DNA of 64,000 nt, taken from assembly GCF_000718005.1 (NCBI RefSeq), contig NZ_JODV01000024.1; one strand, 5' to 3'. Shown piece by piece: positions 33,261-42,591 of this stretch. Position 1 is the stretch's first letter; every line of letters begins with the position of its first letter. The notes beneath the pieces are model-generated. The model did no database searches, was not told where the DNA came from, and saw only the letters and a program-made list of their open reading frames with translations. The translations under genes were made by a program, and so were the position numbers. The DNA is from Actinoalloteichus_B caeruleus. GTDB lineage: Bacteria > Actinomycetota > Actinomycetes > Mycobacteriales > Pseudonocardiaceae.

Positions 33261-34679
33261 ATGACCACGTCGACCTCCGCGATCACCCCTGTCGTCGCCA
33301 CCCTGCGCGCCGAGGTGGCAGGTCCGGTCCTCCTCCCCGAGGACCCGGGATTCGCCACCGCCACCGTCGGTTTCCAGACCTACGGGCCGCACCGACCCGA
33401 CGTCGCCGTCCTCGCCACCACCACGGCCGACGTCCGCGCCGCCGTCCGCGTGGCCGCCGACCACGACCTGCCCGTCGCCGTGCTGAACTCCGGGCACGGT
33501 GTTCCTCCCCGGTACACCGGGGGGCTGCTCGTGGCGATCCGGGACCTCGCCGGGGTCCGCGTCGACCCGGGTCGACGCGTGGCGTGGATCGAGGCGGGCG
33601 CGCCGTGGTCCGCCGTGATCGAGGCGGCCGGCGCCCACGGCCTCGCCCCGCTCTCCGGTAGCACCCCCCACGTCGGTGCCGTCGGCTACACCCTCGGCGG
33701 CGGCCTGGGCCTGCTCGCCCGCCGGTTCGGCTACGCCGCCGACCACGTGCGCGAGATCGAACTCGTCACGGCGGACGGGACGACCCGCTCGGTGACCGCC
33801 CGGACACACCCGGACCTGTTCTGGGCGTCGCGCGGGGGCGGCGGGAACTTCGGCGTGGTCACCGGGATGGAGGTCGACCTCTTCCCCGTCCCCACCCTCT
33901 ACGGCGGGGGGCTCTTCTACGACGCCCCGCTGGTCGGCGAGGCGCTGCGGGCGTGGCGGGACTGGACGTCGACGGCACCCGAGGAGATCACCACCTCGGT
34001 CGCCCTCGTCCCCTTCCCCGACGTCGACGGCGTGCCGGACCCCCTGCGGGGTCGGCACGTGCTGCACGTGCGGATCGCCGCCACCCTCGACGTGGCCACC
34101 GGCGACGAGGTGATCGCACCCCTGCGGGCGGTGGGTCCCCGGCTGCTGGACGCGGTCGGCGAACTCCCCTACACCGACTCGGCCACCATCTGCTCGGACC
34201 CCACCGAGCCGATGGGCTACCAGACGACCAACCTGTTCCTCGACGGTCTCCCCGACCAGGCCCTGAGCGGTGTCCTGGACCGCGTCGGCCCAGGAGCGCC
34301 GTCGCCCCAGGTCCTGGAGATCCGCCACCTGGGCGGAGCGCTCCGACGCCCACCCGCCGAGGCGAACTGCGTCAGCCACCGGGACGCCGAGTACCTCCTC
34401 GGCCTCACCCGCCGCACACCCCCCGACGCGACCCCCGAGCAGGCGGCCGCGCTCCGCGCCCCGCACGCCGAGGTCCGCGCGGCACTGCGCCCCTGGTCGA
34501 CCGGCGCCAGCTACCTGAACTTCCTGGACGGGGACGGAGCGGACACCGAGCGGGTCCGCTCCGCCTACACGCCGGAGAACTACCGCCGGCTCGCCGACAC
34601 GAAGGCGCGGTGGGACCCGAGGAACCTGTTCCGCCACAACCGCAACATCCCCCCGACCGCCCCCACCTCCCCGAACTGA
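33261..34679 (+). CDS. FAD-linked oxidase (berberine-bridge-enzyme-like)
   Basis: A 472-residue flavoprotein. The N-terminal FAD_binding_4 domain has VLNSGHGVPPRYTGGLLV and PLSGSTPHVGAVGYTLGGGLGLLARRFG, where a His and the GxGxGG loop would hold FAD. A berberine-bridge-like substrate domain follows, with the BBE C-terminal signature YRRLADTKARWDPRNLFRHNRNI. In related enzymes one His and one Cys tether FAD covalently. The Cys partner here (GGGGNFGVVTGMEV region) is replaced by Phe/Gly, so only one bond is expected. No signal peptide is seen. It probably oxidises a sugar or an aromatic compound and is controlled by the WYL regulator. Confidence 0.88.
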   Translation: MTTSTSAITPVVATLRAEVAGPVLLPEDPGFATATVGFQTYGPHRPDVAVLATTTADVRAAVRVAADHDLPVAVLNSGHGVPPRYTGGLLVAIRDLAGVRVDPGRRVAWIEAGAPWSAVIEAAGAHGLAPLSGSTPHVGAVGYTLGGGLGLLARRFGYAADHVREIELVTADGTTRSVTARTHPDLFWASRGGGGNFGVVTGMEVDLFPVPTLYGGGLFYDAPLVGEALRAWRDWTSTAPEEITTSVALVPFPDVDGVPDPLRGRHVLHVRIAATLDVATGDEVIAPLRAVGPRLLDAVGELPYTDSATICSDPTEPMGYQTTNLFLDGLPDQALSGVLDRVGPGAPSPQVLEIRHLGGALRRPPAEANCVSHRDAEYLLGLTRRTPPDATPEQAAALRAPHAEVRAALRPWSTGASYLNFLDGDGADTERVRSAYTPENYRRLADTKARWDPRNLFRHNRNIPPTAPTSPN

Positions 34680-34687
34680 CCGATCGC

Positions 34688-34725
34688 CCGGCGCCCACCC
34701 GGTGGATCGGGCGGGTGGGCGCCGG
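34688..34725. terminator. Bidirectional terminator hairpin
   Basis: Perfect 14-base arms (CCGGCGCCCACCCG and its complement) with a 10-base loop. It lies just after the FAD oxidase stop and before the converging GH43-lectin gene. Confidence 0.7.
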
Positions 34726-34869
34726 CCCGGTGCACGACCGGGTCGGCGCATCCATCGCGCCCGCGGGTCCACGCGACTGGACGAACGCGACGAGCGGACG
34801 CGTCCGGCTCCTGGCCACGATCCGGTTCGGACATGTCGTCACCGGTGCCGGATGGCTGTCACCGGGCGG

Positions 34870-36327
34870 TCAGCCCCGGGACCACTGCTGGTGGGGTCCG
34901 GTGCCGCAGCTCCACTGGTGGACGGTGGCGTTGTTCGCCGTGGACTCGTCGGCCACGTCCAGGCACAGCCCGCTGTGCCGTGCCACGTAGCGGACGTGGC
35001 CGGCACCCGCGTCCTCGGCACGCCACTGCTGGTGGGGCTCACCGGTGCAGGCCCGTTGCGTCACGGCTCCGCCGTCGCTAGTGGAGCCGCCCTCCACCGT
35101 CAGGCACCGTCCGCTGTGCCAGGCGACGAGTTCCACGTGCCCGCCGCCGACATCCCGCGACACCCACCGCTGGTTGTTCCCTCCCGTGCACTCCCACTGG
35201 ATCACCCGGTGCCCCTCGGCGGTGGACTCGTCGGCCACGTCCAGGCACTTGGAACTGTGCCTGGCCACCACCGGGCGCGCCTGTCCGCCGTCGAGCCCAC
35301 TGATCCGCCCGGTGGCCGTGTCGATCTCCAGCTCGGGTGTCCAGTCCATGGTGAGGGAGGTCGGGGTGGGGAACTCCAACGGCAGCCACACGTACTCGGA
35401 GTCGTTCGGGGTGCCGCCCTGCGCCGGGCCCCACCGGTCGCCCATGTAGAGGTAGCCGGTGGTCTCGCTGCCCTCCACCGGGAGCACGAAGGCCGTCTGC
35501 GAGCCGAAAGCCGTCGAGTTCCCCAGGTTCGTCGGCTCCGTCCACGGGCACTCCACGCACTCGGCGGTGGCGTACTTCTGCTGGTTGGGATTCCACCCCG
35601 TGGCGCCGGAGGTGACGAGGAAGTACACGCCGTCGCGTTCGAACATCGCCGGGGCCTCCCGGTGGCCGCCGGGCCACAGCACGTGGACGAGTTCCTCGAC
35701 CTGCGTGTAGTCGGGCGTCAGCCGGTACACGTGCAGGTCGTAGTTCTCCCTGGCGGAGGAGATCATGTATCCGGTGCCGTCCCCGTCGACGAAGGCGGTG
35801 ATGTCCCGGGACATGTGTTCGTCGAAGGGCCGGAAGCTGCCTCGCCACTCGTAGTCGCCGTCGACGGTGTCCGACACGGCCACGGCGGCCCGGGCCTCCC
35901 CGTAGTCCCGGCCGTTCTCCTTGTGCATCCACATGACGAACTGCCCGGTGGACTCGTTGTAGATCACCTTCGGGCGCTCGATGTTCGCGACCGCGAGTTC
36001 CGGGTCGCTGTCCTGGGTCAGCACGTGGTTGCGGAACTCCCAGTTCCGCAGATCGGTCGACCGGTACGCCGAGACGTGGCGGAAGGTGAAGTCCGGGTTG
36101 CGGTTCTCCCCGAACCAGTAGTAGTAGTCGCCAACCTTGAGCACACCGCCACCGTGGGCGTGCAGCGGGTTTCCGTCGGTGTCGGTGAACTGCGTTCCGT
36201 TGGGAATCCTCACCGGTTCGGCCGACGCCGTACCGGTGAGGACACCGGTCATCAGCAGTGCCACGGTGCCGACCACCGCGGCCAGCACGGCGCCGGGGCG
36301 CCGTCTCGTCCATCGTGTCCGGGACAT
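34870..36327 (-). CDS. Secreted GH43-type glycosidase with ricin-B lectin domain
   Basis: A 485-residue secreted protein. The signal peptide (residues 1-35) has MSRTRWTRRRPGAVLAAVVGTVALLMTG... ending ASA. Residues 40-345 form a GH43 beta-propeller (GTQFTDTDGNPLHAHGGG, RSTDLRNWEF, ERPKVIYNESTG, HREAPAMFERDGVYFLVTSG). Residues 360-485 are a ricin-type (CBM13) trefoil with three QxW repeats (NNQRW, PHQQW, PHQQW). It likely hydrolyses galactan or arabino-galactan outside the cell. The ATG has AGGGAG. It is divergent from a ROK regulator. Confidence 0.87.
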   Translation of the reverse strand: MSRTRWTRRRPGAVLAAVVGTVALLMTGVLTGTASAEPVRIPNGTQFTDTDGNPLHAHGGGVLKVGDYYYWFGENRNPDFTFRHVSAYRSTDLRNWEFRNHVLTQDSDPELAVANIERPKVIYNESTGQFVMWMHKENGRDYGEARAAVAVSDTVDGDYEWRGSFRPFDEHMSRDITAFVDGDGTGYMISSARENYDLHVYRLTPDYTQVEELVHVLWPGGHREAPAMFERDGVYFLVTSGATGWNPNQQKYATAECVECPWTEPTNLGNSTAFGSQTAFVLPVEGSETTGYLYMGDRWGPAQGGTPNDSEYVWLPLEFPTPTSLTMDWTPELEIDTATGRISGLDGGQARPVVARHSSKCLDVADESTAEGHRVIQWECTGGNNQRWVSRDVGGGHVELVAWHSGRCLTVEGGSTSDGGAVTQRACTGEPHQQWRAEDAGAGHVRYVARHSGLCLDVADESTANNATVHQWSCGTGPHQQWSRG

Positions 36328-36737
36328 GCAAACTCCCTTGTTCGCTGTCGACGGGTGTGAACACGCGATCTCGGGACGCGGCTGGTTGCGGGGACCGTCG
36401 GGACCGGTGACGGGACTGGCATCGGTCCCGAGGGTCGGGGACGCGCACCACCTCGCGACCGGCCCCGGGGTCCGGACCAGGAGCGGGCGTGCACCGGTAG
36501 CTCCTTCTGCGGCGGAGGTCAGCCGGGACGAACGCGTGATCTCGATCACCGTAACCGTTGACGTGCGAGGACTTCAATTCCCAGTGCATGGAAGTCGGTG
36601 GCGGTAGTTTTCGAAAGCTCCGCGTCAGCGGGAGTTCCGAGGCGTGCGCTTGGCGGAGACCGCCTGGTTGGTCAGGCGTTGACGAGGGCGTATCCCGATT
36701 CTTGACCCGTGGAACGCGGCGGCGGTACTTTCCGGGG
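36328..36737. other. Divergent promoter region between GH43-lectin and ROK gene
   Basis: A 410-base gap with no gene. It holds the promoters of both divergent genes. TTTCGAAA (in 36608-36620) is a perfect 8-base palindrome close to the ROK start and a weak operator candidate. An AT-richer stretch lies around 36540-36600. Confidence 0.4.
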
Positions 36738-37943
36738 ATGCCCCGTCCCGCGCAGGGTCGCGGACCGATCGCCACGACGCGTGCGAGTGCGCGGGTGTTC
36801 CGCCTCGTGTTGACCGACGGCCCGGTGCGGCGGGGAGAACTGGTCCGGCGCACGGGCCTGTCCCAACCCAGCATCACCAAGATCACCCGTGCCTTCCTCG
36901 ACCGGGGCTACCTCGCCGAGGTCTCCCCGGGCCACGGCCGGAACGGCGTCGGGGGGCGCGACGTCCGGATCGGCCGGCCCTCCGTCCCGCTGGACGTGCG
37001 TGCGGACCGGGAGTTCGTGGTGGGTGTCAAGGTGACGGCCAACGAACTCATCGGCGTCGTCACGGACCTGAGGGCACATGTCCGCCACGCCGCCCGAAAC
37101 CACCTGTCGGGCCATGACGTCGCGGACGTCGTCCGGTCGGTGGCGGGACTGGTCGACGAGCTGCGCCGCCTCGAACCCCGCTTCCGTGTCCGCACCCACG
37201 CGCTAGGCGTGTCGGTGGCCGGTGCCGTCGACCGGGACCGGGGTATCGCCCGCTACGAGCCGTTCCACGGCTGGCGGGACCTGCGTCTCGCCGATCTGAT
37301 CAGCGCCGAGACCGGGCTCCCGACCGTCGTCGACAACGACGTCCGTGCCCTCACCGAGGCGGAGAACTGGTTCGGCGTGGGAGCCCGCGCCGACTCGTTC
37401 CTACTGGTCACCGTCGGCGCGGGCGTGACGGGCGGCCTCGTCGTCGACGGTCGGGTCCGCACCGGGGCCTTCGGCGTCGCCGGCGAACTCGGCCACGTCC
37501 CCGTCGACCCGCGCGGCCCCCGGTGCTACTGCGGGGCCACCGGCTGCCTGGAGGCCGTCGCCTCGGAACCGGCGATCGTGCGACGAGCCGCCGAACTCCT
37601 GGGAGAACCCGATCTGGCACTGCCCGACCTGGTCCGCCGCGCCCAGGGCGGCGACGCCCGGGTCCGAGGGGTGTTCGAGGAGGCGGGGAGGGCCGTGGGA
37701 CGGGCCGCCGCCGGAGTCGTCAACCTCCTCGGCCCCGAAGTGGTCGTGGTGTCCGCCGACCACCAGGCGGGTCTCGCCCTGCTCGAACCCCACCTGCGCG
37801 CCGCACTCCACGAGGCCTCCTACGGCGCGGCCGGCCGCGCCGAGGTCGTGGTCCGCCTGGCACCGTTCGAGGAGTGGGCGCGGGGTGCGGCGGCGGTCGC
37901 CATCGCCCGGCGGATCGGCGACTTCACGTCGCCTCCCGGCTGA
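36738..37943 (+). CDS. Second ROK family transcriptional regulator
   Basis: A 401-residue regulator with a winged helix at residues 15-60 (ARVFRLVLTDGPVRRGELVRRTGLSQPSITKITRAFLDRGYLAEV). The ROK domain follows with FLLVTVGAGVTGGLV, GELGHVPVDPRGPRCYCGATGCLEAV (zinc-binding Cys) and a GEFVV-like substrate core. It is only distantly similar to the ROK protein at 22220. Position and orientation imply control of the divergent secreted GH43-lectin gene in response to a sugar. The ATG at 36738 is preferred over the upstream frame start because residues before it are not family-like. Confidence 0.88.
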   Translation: MPRPAQGRGPIATTRASARVFRLVLTDGPVRRGELVRRTGLSQPSITKITRAFLDRGYLAEVSPGHGRNGVGGRDVRIGRPSVPLDVRADREFVVGVKVTANELIGVVTDLRAHVRHAARNHLSGHDVADVVRSVAGLVDELRRLEPRFRVRTHALGVSVAGAVDRDRGIARYEPFHGWRDLRLADLISAETGLPTVVDNDVRALTEAENWFGVGARADSFLLVTVGAGVTGGLVVDGRVRTGAFGVAGELGHVPVDPRGPRCYCGATGCLEAVASEPAIVRRAAELLGEPDLALPDLVRRAQGGDARVRGVFEEAGRAVGRAAAGVVNLLGPEVVVVSADHQAGLALLEPHLRAALHEASYGAAGRAEVVVRLAPFEEWARGAAAVAIARRIGDFTSPPG

Positions 37944-38553
37944 CCCTGGGCTTCGGCCCACCTGGGTTCGCCGGATGATGGTGGAGAGCGAGCGAGAACG
38001 GCGGAGGCCGAGCACCCGTTCGAACGGCCGGCCCAGCCCTGGCACAAGTGCGGCTCCGGGGATGCCGGGGGAAGCGTGCCCCGACGCCTCCGGAAGACGC
38101 GTCGGCGGGGACATCACCCCGCCCGGCTCCCGAGTACCCGAGTCACCTCCAGCGGGTGGGGACCGGAACTCGGACCCGGGAGCACCACCGTGGGGGACGG
38201 GGATCCAACACCACCGCGGCGGTCCGAGGAGTGCGCTGACCGGGTTCGCGTGGACAGCGGGCCTCCGGTGCGCCGCTCGGTCACCGCATCACCGGACCCC
38301 GTCGGGGCAGCAGTCGGCCGGCGTTCCTCGCGCGGAGCGGTCATGATGGGCGGACCCTGGGTGGCGCTGGGGGTCGGGCCGGCGGCGACACGCCGCCGGC
38401 CCGTCCCTGGCGGACTCGGAGGATGCGCGAGAACCGTTCGATGGCGTCCACCACCCGGGCACTCCGTCCGCGAAGGATTGGGTCCGCACCCTGACGACGG
38501 CCAACACGCCGCGCCCCTGCCGGTGCGGCCCAGGCCCCCACCTCGGCGGACGG
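37944..38553. other. Gene-free stretch with a dispersed 26-base repeat
   Basis: 610 bases with no supported gene. At about 38166-38192 it repeats, with two indels, the sequence at 544-570 that follows DUF3558 copy 1. The rest shows only GC-rich low-complexity frames. It may be the decayed end of another DUF3558 unit. Confidence 0.4.
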
Positions 38554-39069
38554 TCAGAACCGCCACCGGGTCTGGCTGGAACCGCCCTTGTCGAACGCCA
38601 GGATCTTGGCCGGCCGGATCCGGTAGACCACGGCCACGTTCCCACCACCACCGGTGCCGTGGAAACGGCCGTCGCGGACCTCGAACCGCCAGGCCTCCCC
38701 GTACTTGTCCAGGTAGGAATCGGCGATCTCCCGGAGGACGGACTCCTCCGAGATCTGCTCGGCCGTCCCCTCCACGACGACGTCAAGACCCTCGTTGAGC
38801 AGGTTCGAGCCGGTGGTCAGCGCGCACAGCGGGCTACGCTGGATGTTGCGGGCCTTCTGCTCGTCCTCACCGGTGCAGAAGTAGGCCGCGCCGTCCAGCC
38901 ACACCGCGAGCAGGGTGCTCACGTGCGGACGGCCGTCGTCGCGCACGCTGGACAACCAGTAGGTCTCCGCGCCCCGCAGCGCCTTCTCCATCCGCAACCA
39001 GCTGGTCGGCAGTGCGTCCGGAGCGCTGAACCTCGGGTCCAGCTCCGCGACTGGCTCGTCGATCGCCAT
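38554..39069 (-). CDS. Pyridoxamine 5'-phosphate oxidase-like flavoprotein
   Basis: A 171-residue split-beta-barrel protein of the PNPOx-like family. Landmarks are YWLSSVRDDGRPHVSTLLAVWLDGAAYFCTGEDEQKARN and SPLCALTTGSNLLNEGLDVVVEGTAEQI, then RFHGTGGGGNVAVVYRIRPAKILAFDKG. Such proteins bind FMN or F420 and reduce diverse substrates. In actinobacteria many members use F420; no discriminating residue can be assigned here. The ATG has AGAGGGGA. No operon partner is seen. Confidence 0.85.
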   Translation of the reverse strand: MAIDEPVAELDPRFSAPDALPTSWLRMEKALRGAETYWLSSVRDDGRPHVSTLLAVWLDGAAYFCTGEDEQKARNIQRSPLCALTTGSNLLNEGLDVVVEGTAEQISEESVLREIADSYLDKYGEAWRFEVRDGRFHGTGGGGNVAVVYRIRPAKILAFDKGGSSQTRWRF

Positions 39070-39467
39070 CGTTGTTCCCCTCTCGTGGTTGAGGCTTCCG
39101 CTTGGGTTGACTCCCGTGGCCGGGCGAACTGGTCGCTCCGCCCTGGGTGCGAAGCGTGCGGCCGGCCACCAGGGGTCCCTGCCGTCCGGCTCGGGATGAG
39201 CCTCGCTGGCGACGGGAGGGGATGCGCGGCAGGACACGGTCACCCAGGCCGGCCGGATGCCGCCAGCCCCACGGATGGGGGACATGGAGGGTCAGGCAGG
39301 GAAGCCGGGTCGTCCCACCGCCGCGCTGGGGCTGCCGGCCGCCGTCCACGGTGTCCTGTTGGCATCGACGTCCGGGCCTGGCGATCGTGTCGCGGGACCG
39401 TGTGCGACGGCGGATCGAGACTGCCGAACGGTCGCAGTGTGATCCAGCACGGTGCCACACTGAGCGG
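39070..39467. other. Gene-free divergent promoter region
   Basis: About 400 bases between the flavoprotein start and the S51 peptidase start. No gene is recognised; it is moderately GC-rich and has no strong hairpin. Confidence 0.4.
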
Positions 39468-40210
39468 GTGGCGGCCGACGCACCGACGATCCTGGCGACC
39501 TCGATGGGGTTCAACCGTGCCCGGGACCCGTGGCGGCCCGGCCCGGTGTTCTCCTACGCCTTCGACCTGGCCGGCGGGCCGCCCCGCCCGCGGTTGGCTT
39601 CGTATCGACCGGCACGGGTGATCGGCAGGCCAGCATCGACGCCTTCTACGCGGCGTTCGCCGGCACCGAGGTGCGCACCTCCCACCTAGCGCTGTTCGAG
39701 CAACCCAATGTGCCGGACGTAGCCGCTCACCTGCACGAGCAGGACGTCGTCTGGGTGGACAGGGGGAGCGTGGTCAACCTGCTGGCGGTGTGGCACGCCC
39801 ACGACCTGCCGGCAATCCTGGCCGACTGTTGGCAGGCGGGGGTCGTGCTGGCCGGTGAGTCGGCCGGGTCGCTGTGCTGGCACACGTGGACGGTCACCGA
39901 TTCCTACGGCGGCGTTCGCGGCAGCGGCGAGGGACTGGGTTTGCTGCCTCATGCCAACGCGGTGCACTACGGCGAAGGCGAGCGGCGGGCGGCTTTCCAC
40001 CACCTGCTCGCCACCGAAGGCGCTGCGGGCGGTCTGGTCGGCTACGCCACAGACACCGGTGCCGGACTGCATTACGAGCATGACCGGTTGGTGGCCGCGA
40101 TCGCCGACCGGCCGAACGCGGGCGTCTACCGTGTCACCCGGTCCTCGGACGGCGAGGTGCGGGAGGAACCGCTCGACGCGCTCCGGCTGAAACGGGGCAA
40201 GGGCGCATAA
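39468..40210 (+). pseudogene. Peptidase S51 (dipeptidase E-like) with a frameshift
   Basis: Two frames together give one S51 peptidase. From GTG 39468 the frame encodes VAADAPTILATSMGFNRARDP to PPRPRLA, then it breaks. From about 39598 the other frame continues FVSTGTGDRQASIDAFYAAFAG, then VVWVDRGSVVNLLAVW, the nucleophile Ser in VLAGESAGSLCWH, and LGLLPHANAVHYGEG with the family's late His. Adding one T to the TTGGCTTCG run would restore RLAFVSTG, so it is a one-base loss. The enzyme would cleave Asp-X or cyanophycin-like dipeptides. It may be an assembly error or true decay. Confidence 0.8.
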
Positions 40211-40225
40211 CCGGCTGGCCGATGG

Positions 40226-40710
40226 TCAGCCGGACAGCCGGTGGGCGAGGTCGGCTATCTCCCAGCGCACGTCCGCACGAACCTCCCACTGGCGCAGCAC
40301 GCGCGATGTGCGCCGGACCTCGGTCAAGGCGGAGTGCGAGCCGACCTGGTCGTGGGCGTCCAGCGTTTCCCGGGCCAGTCGGACGGCGTCGGCGGGTTGG
40401 CCGGCGTTGGCATACGCGTGAGCCAGCTTCGCGCGGCTGATCATGGCCGTGCGGGGCGAGGAGCGGGCCAGTCCATCCAACCGGGGTTGTAGCGCGTCGA
40501 TCACGTCGGTACCGAGACCGAGGTAGATGTCGCAGGTGGTTTGGTAGACCGCGTACAGGTCGTCGCCGACGACGCTGCGCTGCCCCAAACGGACTTCGTC
40601 GTCCCGGCTGGGCTGGGAGAGCAGGCGCATCGCTTCGTCCAGCACCCGCGCACTGGCGTCGGCCTGGCCAGCCAGGGCGTAGCTGATCACCTTCAGCCCT
40701 GTGGCCCGTC
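40226..40710 (-). pseudogene. C-terminal fragment of a TPR-type (XRE-associated) regulator, truncated at the CRISPR array
   Basis: About 160 residues of helical TPR-like sequence (LKVISYALAGQADASARVLDEAMRLL, AYQTTCDIYLGLG, SRAKLAHAYANAGQPADAVRLARETL) as in the C-terminal half of large actinobacterial XRE-TPR regulators. No stop separates it from the first CRISPR repeat at 40711, and the expected N-terminal HTH part is absent on either side of the array. Array formation or rearrangement seems to have removed the rest. A start at GTG 40690 is possible but would give only a fragment. Its stop is 15 bases from the S51 gene. Confidence 0.65.
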
Positions 40711-41997
40711 GTTGCGATCCTCGCCGGCCCCGAAGGGCCGGTGCAACCCCGGCACGAGGCGGGTCGTCCCCTCCAGGTCGCGGTTGCGATCCTCACCGGC
40801 CCCGGAGGGCCGGTGCAACCGCAAGGAGCGGTGGGCACGCCGACCGCCGCGCCGCCGTTGCGATCCTCACCGGCCCCGGAGGGCCGGTGCAACCGCTGAT
40901 CCAGGGGTACGAGTCGTCCTCAGTGGGCAGGTTGCGATCCTCACCGGCCCCGGAGGGCCGGTGCAACCGCCAGGAGCGCCGCCGATCTCCACACAGCCCC
41001 CCTGGTTGCGATCCTCACCGGCCCCGGAGGGCCGGTGCAACTCGCGATGTCAGGCGGTGCCGTAGAGATCGACATTTGGTTGCGATCCTCACCGGCCCCG
41101 GTGGGCCGGTGCAACGCGACGCACGGGTTGCTGTCCTGCGCCTCGTCGAGGTTGCGATCCTCACCGGCCCCGGAGGGCCGGTGCAACTCCCCGGTGGGGC
41201 ACCGACACGTGCGGTGCCCACGCCGAGTTGCGATCCTCACCGGCCCCGGAGGGCCAGTGCAACTGCCGAGGTTGATGAGGTGACCGACCAAGAGGCTGCC
41301 GTTGCGATCCTCACCGGCCCCGGAGGGCCGGTGCAACGGCGCCGCCGGCCGAATCCGGGGCCGGATGGCCTCGTGTTGCGATCCTCACCGGCCCCGGAGG
41401 GCCGGTGCAACCCGACGGGGCCACCCGCCAGTCGGGCACGTGGGCGCGTTGCGATCCTCACCGGCCCCGGAGGGCCGGTGCAACAACCGACTTCCGGGGG
41501 GTCGTCCCCTCCACCGCGTCCTGTTGCGATCCTCACCGGCCCCGGAGGGCCGGTGCAACACGTGATCACCTTGGCCTGGATAATCGCAATTCTGGGTTGC
41601 GATCCTCACCGGCCCCGGAGGGCCGGTGCAACCCGAGGCCGATCTCCGCGATGCAGCGATGGCCGCAGTTGCGATCCTCACCGGCCCCGGAGGGCCGGTG
41701 CAACCCCGGAAGATGCGCGCGCTCCAGGTCGCCGCGGCGTTGTTGCGATCCTCACCGGCCCCGGAGGGCCGGTGCAACCCTGTCGTGGGCGGTCGCGATC
41801 GCCGCCACCGGGATGTTGCGATCCTCACCGGCCCCGGAGGGCCGGTGCAACCGGTGATGCTCGGCAGCAACGGGTACGCCGCGGCCCGGTTGCGATCCTC
41901 ACCGGCCCCGGAGGGCCGGTGCAACCAGGGGGGCCTCGTCGAGGTCAAAACGTGGGCCCAGTTGCGATCCTCACCGGCCCCGGAGGGCCGGTGCAAC
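40711..41997 (-). CRISPR. CRISPR array, 18 repeats of 37 bases, 17 spacers
   Basis: The repeat begins GTTGCGATCCT, has stem arms CACCGGCCC and GGGCCGGTG around CGGA, and ends CAAC. Repeat starts are 40711, 40783, 40857, 40931, 41005, 41079, 41151, 41227, 41301, 41375, 41448, 41523, 41596, 41668, 41742, 41815, 41889 and 41961. Spacers are 35-39 bases, mostly 35-37, all different. The first repeat differs at two positions; those at 41079 and 41227 at one each. A degenerate left end, and the minus-strand 3' end GGATCGCAAC (like the common GGATTGAAAC), indicate transcription on the minus strand with the leader at the right. No cas gene adjoins it. Type is not certain; the repeat suggests class 1 (type I or III). 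Confidence 0.95.
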
Positions 41998-42130
41998 GCT
42001 GCGCGAGCAGCGGTTTTCCAGGTTACGCGCTCCACGAAGCGCGCAGGAACCAGGCAAAACAGTCGACACGCCCGGGAATTGGTTGGGAGAGGTCAGGCGT
42101 GTCGCGTGACGCTTCCGATTCCCAAGCAGG
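41998..42130 (-). promoter_or_regulatory. Putative CRISPR leader
   Basis: About 130 bases beyond the rightmost intact repeat. It is locally richer in A/T (GGTTTTCC, GGCAAAACAG, GGGAATTGG) than the flanks and follows the array's conserved end, so it fits a leader for minus-strand transcription. The right boundary is a guess. Confidence 0.45.
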
Positions 42131-42591
42131 ATCATGACCCTCCGACCGAACCCGAATGACCGTTCTCGGGCTGTCCTCACGGCACTGGCGCCTCACGGTA
42201 CCGGCCACCCCACGGCATCCGGAACCGCGCTTCCGTCGGCGATCCGCGGCTTCGACCTCCCCCGTGCCAGCTACCGCGCATCCCCTCCCCGCCTTCGGTC
42301 GACGCGCACCCCGCGTCCGTGGCACGCGTTCCTCTCTCGCGGCTCGTCCGCTCCACGCCACGCCTGCGGCGTGTCCGCTGACGGTCCGGCGACAGCCGGT
42401 CCCCACGTCCGGGGAGGGCGAGGGGCCGTACGTCCGAAAAGGACCCTCCGGGAGTGCGCACTGGACGGCGGCTCTGGCCATCCTGAGGGCGGTTGTGCCG
42501 CCACCGTGCCCGTCGGCCGTGCTGAATAGGATGAGCTAGATCATCATTTCGAGTCCCGACCACACGTTGGGGTGAACTGGGGATTGGGACA
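42131..42591. other. Gene-free stretch between CRISPR leader and hsp90 gene
   Basis: About 460 bases with no supported gene. The last ~60 bases before 42592 are AT-richer and probably hold the promoter of the Hsp90-like operon. Confidence 0.4.

Noticed and set aside
40701..42137. A long open frame of about 478 residues over the CRISPR array
   Set aside because: It is the repeated translation of the 37-base repeat with spacers, not a protein.
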